Below, piece after piece: positions 24,961 to 31,973 of a stretch of 39,589 bases of DNA. The translations under genes and the position numbers were made by a program. The notes below the pieces were generated by a model. It was not told where the DNA came from. It was given only the letters and a program-made list of their open reading frames with translations, and made no database searches. This stretch comes from Verrucomicrobiia bacterium (GTDB lineage Bacteria > Verrucomicrobiota > Verrucomicrobiia > Limisphaerales > UBA11358): contig JANWKE010000001.1 of the NCBI GenBank assembly GCA_025451535.1, positions 1 to 39,589 on the forward strand, given 5' to 3'. Every line of letters starts with the position of its first letter. Position 1 is the first letter of the stretch.

Positions 24961-27825
24961 GTGAAGCAATCGGAAGGCGTTTCCCGAAGTCGTGCTTTTT
25001 CCCGGAGGCGCGTCGGGGTTTCCATCGGGCTTGTCTCCGGGCTTTGGTTACTGGCTATCGCCCGGGTTTTTGCCGGAAATTTTTATGCCGGCCTATCACC
25101 GGCGAATGTTCCCTGGCCCGGCGGGATCGTGCCGTATGCATTTACGAACACGCTGACGGCCGCGGAACAGCAAACCTACCTTGATGGCCTGCGCGAATGG
25201 GAACTGGCCGCGAATGTCAAGTTCGTCCCGCACACCACCCAAACGCACTGGATCCTCTTTACTTACAACACCAACGGTTTTGACAACGTCTCCAGTTTCA
25301 CCAATCCGCAGGTTGTCTCCGTGGCCAGCCTGAGCCGGGCGCAGGTCGGCCACGAGATGGGCCATTCGTTTGGTTTCACGCACGAAAACATCCGGCCGGA
25401 CGCGACCAATTATATTGCTGTTCTGACGAACAATATTGCCGACGAACCAACCAATATTTACTGGTTTACCATTGATCCCACCAGCGTCACGAATGGAAAT
25501 TACGATTTTGAATCCGTGATGCACCTCGGTTGGGATTTTGACTCGACCAATCGCGGCGTGCTCGCCACGCAACAACCCAGGCCGCCCTACTTTCCCCGCT
25601 ATCAATTCCGCCTGGGCAATTATGGCCTCAGCCCCGGTGACCGTGCGGCGCTGGCGTATCTCTACGGCCCGCCCACGGTGCCGCTTACCAATATCGTCAC
25701 CACCACCGCCGATGTCGGCCCCGGCAGTTTGCGGGCGGCGATTTATTATGCCACCGATCATCCCGGCACCACGATCCGCTTCGATATTCCGACGAGCGAT
25801 CCGGGCTACAGCAACAGCGTTTTCAATATCCATCTCACCGGCATGCTGCCGCCGCTGGTCGCAAATGGTACCGTGATTGACGGTTCCACTCAGCCGGGTT
25901 TTGCCGGCCAGCCGCTTATCTTCGTGGACGGTTCACAAATTCTGCCCGAAACCTTTACGTCGGACACCTTCCTGATTTACTCGGCGAACAACCAGATCAA
26001 AAACCTTTCGTTCTCGGGGTTCAACTGGAACGGCCTGACGCTGGAATACGCCGACGCGACAAACAACACCATCTCCGGCTGCTGGTTCGGTTTGGACGCC
26101 ACCGGCACCAACGCTGCGCCGAACGCTTATCAGGGGATTCTCATCTTCAACGGCGCCAGTGGAAACATCGTCGGCGGCGCCAACGCGCTGGCGCGGAATG
26201 TCATTTCCGGCAATTCACAATACGGCATTTACCTGACCAATACGACGGGCAATGTCATTTTGGGAAATTACCTCGGCGTGAACGCCGGTGGTGAAACCGC
26301 GCTGGGCAATGGGTTGAGTGGTGTTGCCCTTTTTGGCGGCACCCGGAACGTCATCGGGGCCACCGGTGCCGGCGCCGGCAATGTACTTTCCGGCAATGCC
26401 CAATACGGCATAGACATCGCCAATCCTGTTGCCAACGGCAATTCAGTCCAGGGCAATCTCATCGGTCTGGATGCCGCGGGCACCAACGGCCTCGGCAACG
26501 GCAACGGTTATGGCGGCGTCCTTCTGGACGGCGGCGCGACCAACAACATCATCGGCGGCACCCTCGCCGGCGCGCGCAATGTCATTTCCGGCAACGCCCC
26601 CGCCGGAGTTTTCTTTGCCGGCAACATGACCAGCGGCAACCTGGTTGAGGGAAATTACATTGGAACCGACATCACCGGCACCAATGCTGTCCCCAACGGC
26701 CTGGCGGGTGTCTATCTGCCGTTCGGTACGCCCGGCAACATCATCGGCGGTACCGTGCCCGGCGCGCGCAACGTTATTTCCGGCAATTACTATGGCGTTT
26801 ATCTCGCCAATCCGGCCACCAGCGGCAACGTGGTCGAGGGAAATTACATCGGCATCAGCCCGGATGGCACCCATGCAGTCGGCAGCGCTTTCGCGGGCGT
26901 TATCATCTTTGCGGGTGCAACCAATAACATCATCGGCAGCAGCGTCGCCGGAGCGGGCAATGTCATTTCCGGCTTCTTCGGTTACGGCGTCTATATTGAC
27001 AACGTCGGCACCACCGGCAATTGGATTGAAGGGAACGACATCGGGACGGACGTCACCGGCACCAATGCTTTGCCCAATGCCACCGGGCTCATCATTTTCG
27101 GCGGGGCGACCAACAATATCATCGGCCTCAAATCCGACGACTCCGGCTCCGGCAACCGGATTGCCTTCAATTATAACGATGGTGTTCTGATCAGTGACAC
27201 CAATACGGCGGCAATTTCCGTCCGCGGCAATTCCATCTTTGGCAATGGCGGCCTGGGCATTGATGTGGTGAACGGCGCCAATAACCTTCAGAATTTTCCC
27301 GTTATTACCAACGCCGTGGGCAAGGGCGGCAGCACGATTATTTCCGGCACCTTGAACAGTGTGGCCAACCAGACTTTCTCCATTGACCTCTATCGCAATC
27401 TTTCGGCCAATCCCGGCGAAGGGCAATTTTACCTGGGCGCCGCCAGTGCGACAACGGACGGCTCGGGCAACGCTTCGTTTACTTACACCAACATGGTCGG
27501 CAACTACGCCGGGCAATACCTCACCGCCACCGCGACCTCGGCCGGCGGTGACACCAGTGAATTCAGCCCCGCCGTGCTGGCCACCAATGTACCGCTGCCA
27601 TCGGTCCAATTCACCGGGCCGTATCAGTCGCGCACCAACGGCTTTGCCTTCAGCCTCACCTTGCAGACCAATTTCAGCTATCGGATTCAGGCCGCCACCA
27701 ACCTGGTTGCGCCCATGGTATGGACCGACCTGACAAATTTCACCGCCACCAGTTCACCGTTCTCGTTCACCGATCACTCAGCCACCAATTATCGTGTGCG
27801 TTTCTACCGCGTCGTGTCACCTTGA
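24961..27825 (+). CDS. Secreted astacin-like metalloprotease with right-handed beta-helix
   Basis: 954 residues from GTG 24961. Signal peptide with basic RSRAFSRRR then a hydrophobic stretch, cleaved near VFAG. The protease domain has HEMGHSFGFTHE (131-142), the HExxHxxGxxHE zinc motif, and a Met-turn SVMHLG (M187), so it is astacin/matrixin-like. After ~250 comes a long parallel beta-helix with many turns of the kind NVISGNxxYGIYxxN and GNYIGxDxTGTNAxPNG. Residues ~880-954 form the C-terminal module ending FYRVVSP. The enzyme is probably exported to the cell surface; the helix may bind polysaccharide. The substrate is unknown. The repetitive DNA is protein repeat, not a DNA element. Confidence 0.82.
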   Translation: MKQSEGVSRSRAFSRRRVGVSIGLVSGLWLLAIARVFAGNFYAGLSPANVPWPGGIVPYAFTNTLTAAEQQTYLDGLREWELAANVKFVPHTTQTHWILFTYNTNGFDNVSSFTNPQVVSVASLSRAQVGHEMGHSFGFTHENIRPDATNYIAVLTNNIADEPTNIYWFTIDPTSVTNGNYDFESVMHLGWDFDSTNRGVLATQQPRPPYFPRYQFRLGNYGLSPGDRAALAYLYGPPTVPLTNIVTTTADVGPGSLRAAIYYATDHPGTTIRFDIPTSDPGYSNSVFNIHLTGMLPPLVANGTVIDGSTQPGFAGQPLIFVDGSQILPETFTSDTFLIYSANNQIKNLSFSGFNWNGLTLEYADATNNTISGCWFGLDATGTNAAPNAYQGILIFNGASGNIVGGANALARNVISGNSQYGIYLTNTTGNVILGNYLGVNAGGETALGNGLSGVALFGGTRNVIGATGAGAGNVLSGNAQYGIDIANPVANGNSVQGNLIGLDAAGTNGLGNGNGYGGVLLDGGATNNIIGGTLAGARNVISGNAPAGVFFAGNMTSGNLVEGNYIGTDITGTNAVPNGLAGVYLPFGTPGNIIGGTVPGARNVISGNYYGVYLANPATSGNVVEGNYIGISPDGTHAVGSAFAGVIIFAGATNNIIGSSVAGAGNVISGFFGYGVYIDNVGTTGNWIEGNDIGTDVTGTNALPNATGLIIFGGATNNIIGLKSDDSGSGNRIAFNYNDGVLISDTNTAAISVRGNSIFGNGGLGIDVVNGANNLQNFPVITNAVGKGGSTIISGTLNSVANQTFSIDLYRNLSANPGEGQFYLGAASATTDGSGNASFTYTNMVGNYAGQYLTATATSAGGDTSEFSPAVLATNVPLPSVQFTGPYQSRTNGFAFSLTLQTNFSYRIQAATNLVAPMVWTDLTNFTATSSPFSFTDHSATNYRVRFYRVVSP

Positions 27826-27886
27826 TGGCTTGCGCCTGGTTTTACCGACGGTTGCCAACGGCGGCGGAATCGGCCAGAATCGGAAA

Positions 27887-29446
27887 ATGAAAACGCGCAC
27901 TTTTGCCATATTCATTTCCTTTTGTTTCCTCCTGTCGGCCGCTGCTTCACCAACTGACAAAACCGTTTTCAACGTTCGCAACTATGGTGCCGTCGGCGAC
28001 GGCACGAATCTGGACAGCCCGGCGATCAATCAGGCGATTCTCGCCGCCTTTGCTGCCGGTGGCGGAACGGTTTTTATTCCCGCGGGCACGTTTCTGTGCG
28101 GCAGCATTCATCTGACGAACAACATCCATTTGTATCTGGACGCCGGGGCGGTGATTCTCGGCGCGCCGCAGGCGATGAATGCCTATGATCCAACGGAACC
28201 GTGGCAAGGCCAGGCGTACCAGGACGGTGGCCATACCTATTTTCATAACAGTCTTATCTGGGGTGAAAATCTCACGAATATTGCCATCACCGGTCCGGGC
28301 ATGATCAACGGCGGCGGGCTGGTGCGCGACGATCGGTTGCTCGACGAGATGTGCGGGTTTTCCCGTTGGAAGCCAACCAATCGCACGCCCGTCCTGGACA
28401 CCAATTTCCCGCCTTCCCGGCTCGGCAACAAAGCCATTGCGCTCAAGCTGTGCCGCAACGTGCTGCTGCGCGACGTCACGATTTTTCACGGCGGCCATTT
28501 CGCGATCCTGGTCACAGGCTGTGACAACCTGACCGTGGACAACGTGACGATGGACACCGACCGCGACGGCATTGACATTGATTGCTGCCGCAACACGATG
28601 GTTTCCAATTGTCGCATCAATTCGCCGCGCGACGACGGGCTGTGCCCGAAGAGCACGTTTGCGCTGGGCCGGAATGTCATCACGGAAAATCTGACGATTG
28701 TGAATTGTCAGGTGTCCGGTTTTCAGGAAGGCACACTGCTCGACGGCACGATGAAACCGACCCGGGGCGGGACCGGCCGGATCAAATTCGGAACGGAAGC
28801 CAACGGCGGCTTCCGCAATGTGACCGTCGCCAACTGCACCTTTCGGAACTGCCACGGACTGGCACTGGAGGAGGTGGACGGCGGTCTGATGGAAAACATT
28901 ACCATCAACAACATCACCATGATGGATGTCATCGCCTGTCCGATTTACCTGACCACCGGCGAACGTAATCGCGGTCCGGATGTGACCGTCCCCAGCCGGA
29001 TGCGGAACATTTTCATTTCCAACGTCATCGCCACCGGCGTGGATCCGCGAGCCGGCATCGAAATCACCGGGCTGCCCGGCCATCCCATCGAAGGCGTCCG
29101 GCTCGAGAATATCCGGCTCGAATTCAAGGGCGGCGGGACCAAGGCCCAGGCCGAGCGCGTGCAACCGGAGCTCGGTCCCGGTTATCCCGAACCCGCCCAG
29201 TTCGGCGCCCTGCCCGCCTACGGACTGTTTGCACGGCACGTCCATGACCTGGCCCTGGCCAATATCCGCGAGAGCTTTGACCAGGATGACCTGCGGCCCG
29301 CCATTGAATGTGTGGATGTGGACGGTCTGGAGATTGATAATTTCAAGGCCCAGCTCGCCTCCGGTGTGCCGGCAGCGAAATTTGATTCCGTCCAAAATGT
29401 GGTGATTCGGAATTCACCAATGCTGGACGGACTCACGGCGAAATAA
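27887..29446 (+). CDS. Glycoside hydrolase family 28 (polygalacturonase-like), secreted
   Basis: 519 residues from ATG 27887 (signal peptide to ~SAAASP). Right-handed beta-helix beginning FNVRNYGAVGDGTNLDSPAINQAI, the usual start of GH28 enzymes. Active-site region: DTDRDGIDIDCC, NSPRDDGLCPKS (general acid and nucleophile Asp residues), GFQEGTLLDG in place of the usual GHG, and GRIKFGTEANGG for RIK. It should cleave pectic galacturonan or a related uronic-acid glycan; exact specificity (endo, exo, rhamnogalacturonan) is open. It follows the protease by 61 bp and may share its transcript. A terminator hairpin overlaps its stop. Confidence 0.85.
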   Translation: MKTRTFAIFISFCFLLSAAASPTDKTVFNVRNYGAVGDGTNLDSPAINQAILAAFAAGGGTVFIPAGTFLCGSIHLTNNIHLYLDAGAVILGAPQAMNAYDPTEPWQGQAYQDGGHTYFHNSLIWGENLTNIAITGPGMINGGGLVRDDRLLDEMCGFSRWKPTNRTPVLDTNFPPSRLGNKAIALKLCRNVLLRDVTIFHGGHFAILVTGCDNLTVDNVTMDTDRDGIDIDCCRNTMVSNCRINSPRDDGLCPKSTFALGRNVITENLTIVNCQVSGFQEGTLLDGTMKPTRGGTGRIKFGTEANGGFRNVTVANCTFRNCHGLALEEVDGGLMENITINNITMMDVIACPIYLTTGERNRGPDVTVPSRMRNIFISNVIATGVDPRAGIEITGLPGHPIEGVRLENIRLEFKGGGTKAQAERVQPELGPGYPEPAQFGALPAYGLFARHVHDLALANIRESFDQDDLRPAIECVDVDGLEIDNFKAQLASGVPAAKFDSVQNVVIRNSPMLDGLTAK

Positions 29447-29480
29447 AAAAAGTTGGCGCCAACGGGTCGCGCCAACTTTG
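29445..29480. terminator. Bidirectional intrinsic terminator
   Basis: Stem AGTTGGCGC (29451-29459) pairs with GCGCCAACT (29469-29477) around a 9-nt loop. It is preceded by a run of A and followed by TTT, so it can end transcription from both the GH28 gene and the convergent gene at 29515. Confidence 0.8.
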
Positions 29481-29514
29481 AATCGACTCCAATTTTCAAA
29501 AACTGCGGTTCTGG

Positions 29515-29976
29515 TCAACGAATGCTCAAGGCGACGTCGATTTCGCTGACGGCTTCGCTGATGTGCTTGCTGATGCGCGGTTGGGCTTTGACTTCGGCTG
29601 AGTTGAGCACAATTTCGAGCAGCCCCCGGGCGTCGCGCAGTTTGTCATCGGAAAGTGCCTGCTTCTGCCGGTCTTTGGCATCGCCGCCCAGATTTACCCC
29701 CAGTAATTTGGCCGCGGCTTCAATCTGGTGCATGGCCTTCACGCGGTGGCCTTTGTAATCGTGATCGCCGGTGGCCAGAATGCGATAAGCACGGGTCAGC
29801 GCCTTCGCTTCCGAAAAATTGCTCATCGCGACGGTTTGGAATTGGTACAGGCCGGTGACGCCGTCGCTTGACGTTTGTGGTGTTGACGGCGTGGCGGCGC
29901 GCAGGCTGACGCCGCAGACCAGAACAGTGACTAAAACCGCGGATTTCGCGGACGTTTTCCTGTAGTTAATTTTCAT
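29515..29976 (-). CDS. Unknown small secreted protein
   Basis: 153 residues from ATG 29976; the open frame extends further upstream but lacks a signal-like start. Signal peptide with KINYRKTSAKSAVLVTVLVCGVSLRA. The mature part is helical and charged: AKALTRAYRILATGDHDYKGHRVKAMHQIEAAAKLLGVNLGGDAKDRQKQALSDDKLRDARGLLEIVLNSAEVK, broken into helices by the Gly at LGVNLGGD. I do not recognise a family; it looks like a periplasmic helical protein. It is convergent with the GH28 gene across a strong terminator. Confidence 0.55.
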   Translation of the reverse strand: MKINYRKTSAKSAVLVTVLVCGVSLRAATPSTPQTSSDGVTGLYQFQTVAMSNFSEAKALTRAYRILATGDHDYKGHRVKAMHQIEAAAKLLGVNLGGDAKDRQKQALSDDKLRDARGLLEIVLNSAEVKAQPRISKHISEAVSEIDVALSIR

Positions 29977-30059
29977 AGTGCCGTACTTGACGGACCGGGA
30001 GTCTGGAAAGTTACACGCCAAAGTCAACGGCGGAATTCCACCGGTGGCCGAGCTCCGGA

Positions 30060-30166
30060 AGCCCGTAGGGCTGAAATCTTTGTAGTTAAAAATCCCAAAA
30101 CGAATAAAGCTCCGTCAGGAGCGACATCATCTGGAAAACGAACGGAATATGCCCCCCAACGGGGCT
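30060..30166. repeat. REP-like hairpin cluster between two minus-strand genes
   Basis: Three small palindromes: AGCCCGTAGGGCT (30060-30072), GCTCCGTCAGGAGC (30109-30122), GCCCCCCAACGGGGC (30151-30165), with the spacer AATCTTTGTAGTT. The style is that of RAYT-linked REP arrays; the transposase at 12331 is a candidate source. It lies just downstream of the deacetylase gene. Confidence 0.65.
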
Positions 30167-30189
30167 TGAGGTTTTTCGGGAAGGATCGA

Positions 30190-31449
30190 CTATTGGACCC
30201 ACTGGGCGCGGTAAAACCGGGACGCACCGGAAGCATCGACCGTAAAGTCGGCGGAGGTATCCACCAACGTGTTGCTTTGGACCGGCAACCAGCTCATCAA
30301 ATCCGTTGAGGAGTAGACTGTGTAGGTCACACCGGTTTGGCCGTTCAGCCGAAAACTCAAGCTGGCAGAAGCGGTCAGCACCGGGTTGCTGAGAGCAAAC
30401 GGCAAGACCGTCTTTGAGAGAACTATCTCCCCGCAGTTGGGTACAACGTCGAACATCACGCAATTGGTTGTATTGACGGTAACGAATTTCGCAGTTATCG
30501 GCCGGCCGTTTTGTAAGACCGCAACCGCCGGCCAGTTGGCCGGCACCGGCCGGCGTAACGTGACCGGATAGTTATAAATCAGGTTATTGAGATTGTTGGT
30601 CACCTGAACTGTAATGCTGTTTCCCGAATTGGCTGTTTCCGCAACCGACGACGCGTTGCGTTCCTGGATATAGCGAACGACATTGCCGAACGTTTCCACC
30701 CAGAATTTATTCTGATTGGTGCTCATATAATTGATGCTGGCCTGCAACGTGGCGCTCGGCAGCGGGGAATAGCCGTTATCGTTGTCCAGCGCGTGAATCA
30801 GATACACGCACCAGGCATTGGCCGACGCGGCGTTGTCGGCCAGGCTGTTAAATTGGGCCGGCGTTTGGATGGATCCCGCCGAGCCGCAAACAAACGAGCT
30901 GATATTCATGAAATCCGAGGGTGTGCTGGACACCAATTGCCCGGAACAGCCCCGGGCGGCGATGTAGTATTGTGCAACGACGGTTTCGTTGGGAACGATG
31001 CAACTGGGATAGGCCAGAGTGACGCAAAGCTCGTTGGTGATGCGATAATTGATGTTGGACTGGGAGAGCGCCAATTCGTTGGTCAGCTGCGTGGCTGACA
31101 CCGAAGTCAGGCCGGAATTGGGATGCGTCATGGTGTGGCTGGCGATTTCGTCACCGTACGCTGCGGCGGTTTGCGCCTGTGCCCAGGTGAAGGTGCCAAC
31201 CCAGGTATTGACCACAGTAAACAAGGTCATTTTGAAACCGGCGGCATGAAACATCGGAACCGCGATGGCGTACTGATTGGGTAAATTATCATCAAAGGTA
31301 TAGGAAACGGCTGCCGGGCGGAATCCCTCCCACGTTCCGATTTCATACGGGGCCGCAACCGAACCGGCAAAACCGACCGGGGAGATTACGGTTGCGATAA
31401 AGAAGATAATTGCCGGCAGTCGGAAGGACCTTAAGCGACGCTTTTCCAT
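30190..31449 (-). CDS. Secreted polysaccharide deacetylase (CE4/NodB fold)
   Basis: 419 residues. Signal peptide to ~SVA. NodB motifs: AAVSYTFDDN (TFDD, D53-D54), SHTMTHP (H105, H109 zinc ligands), then LAYPSCI in place of the usual RxPxG motif, and VYLIHALDND near the C-terminal motif. Such enzymes remove acetyl groups from chitin-like, peptidoglycan or xylan chains. From ~230 a linker and an Ig-like beta domain follow, and the last ~65 residues are the C-terminal module ending ASRFYRAQWVQ, related to those at 2721, 3483 and 24961. Upstream, the AT-rich 31450-31680 is the probable promoter region; no clear box is seen. Confidence 0.8.
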   Translation of the reverse strand: MEKRRLRSFRLPAIIFFIATVISPVGFAGSVAAPYEIGTWEGFRPAAVSYTFDDNLPNQYAIAVPMFHAAGFKMTLFTVVNTWVGTFTWAQAQTAAAYGDEIASHTMTHPNSGLTSVSATQLTNELALSQSNINYRITNELCVTLAYPSCIVPNETVVAQYYIAARGCSGQLVSSTPSDFMNISSFVCGSAGSIQTPAQFNSLADNAASANAWCVYLIHALDNDNGYSPLPSATLQASINYMSTNQNKFWVETFGNVVRYIQERNASSVAETANSGNSITVQVTNNLNNLIYNYPVTLRRPVPANWPAVAVLQNGRPITAKFVTVNTTNCVMFDVVPNCGEIVLSKTVLPFALSNPVLTASASLSFRLNGQTGVTYTVYSSTDLMSWLPVQSNTLVDTSADFTVDASGASRFYRAQWVQ

Positions 31450-31680
31450 AAGAGTTTATATGATAAGCTAATATGCTGATTCTACACAGCAAAAACTCAT
31501 GGAGAAATCGACGATTCGTACCGCTTCGCAAAACCACTGCGGCTCCGGAGACATTTCTTATTCACGGCTGGCCGAATTAAAAATGTTCCTTGGTATTACA
31601 ATCCTATCTTACATACAGGCACTGCAATTTTGGTTGCAGGATTTTTGGGATGGTTCTTTTTTGTAAAAGGCCCTAGCTCA
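31450..31680. other. AT-rich region with possible membrane-protein remnant
   Basis: 231 bp, clearly AT-richer than the secreted-protein and housekeeping genes. On the + strand a frame without an early ATG is open from about 31482 to the stop at 31833. It contains NPILHTGTAILVAGFLGWFF, which looks like a membrane helix. A different frame has ATG 31499 giving 55 codons. Neither has a good start or a known family. The region may be a decayed gene, or only the divergent promoters of the deacetylase. Confidence 0.3.
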
Positions 31681-31944
31681 TCAAAGCAGGATAAAATTCT
31701 TGAAGCCATGCGGACGCAACTCGGTGGTGGAATCATCTTCATCACCCGTGATGTAGATGTATGCAGTCCACAAATGCTTGTTGACGGGATCCGAAAACAG
31801 TTTGCCGATGATGCCCCCAGCACGACCTTTTGATGGAGCCGGATCTATTGGCACACCGAAGAAGCGCAGAACCTTCAATTGACGATTCGTGGCGGGATCG
31901 AAGTGCCAGGCAGGAAGATAGTCTTTCAATAAATATGTGCGCAT
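31681..31944 (-). CDS. Unknown 87-residue protein downstream of ligA
   Basis: From ATG 31944, preceded by TTTGAGG at good spacing, 29 bp after the ligA stop. The product starts MRTYLLKDYLPAWHFDPATN and contains LKVLRFFGVPIDPAP, GGIIGKLFSDPVNKHLWTAYIYITGDEDD; no signal or membrane segment. Not recognised. Spacing and ribosome site support a real gene in the ligA transcript, but a + strand frame overlaps, so caution is due. It lies in the same AT-rich DNA as the 3' part of ligA. Confidence 0.5.
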   Translation of the reverse strand: MRTYLLKDYLPAWHFDPATNRQLKVLRFFGVPIDPAPSKGRAGGIIGKLFSDPVNKHLWTAYIYITGDEDDSTTELRPHGFKNFILL

Positions 31945-31973
31945 CGGTTCTATCCTCAAAGCAGCGAGCCTTG

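Noticed and set aside
26150-27200. Periodic repeats (AATGTCATTTCCGGCAA and similar) that might suggest a CRISPR or tandem array
   Set aside because: They are in frame and correspond to repeating turns of a beta-helix protein; spacing varies and there are no unique spacers or cas genes.
27947-29395. 482-codon open frame opposite the GH28 gene
   Set aside because: It is antisense to a recognisable GH28 enzyme and has low-complexity His/Gly/Val content typical of shadow frames.
31630-31833. 67-codon + strand ORF starting with TTG
   Set aside because: Start is weak, and it overlaps the better supported minus-strand gene at 31681-31944; the hydrophobic stretch was noted only as a possible remnant.
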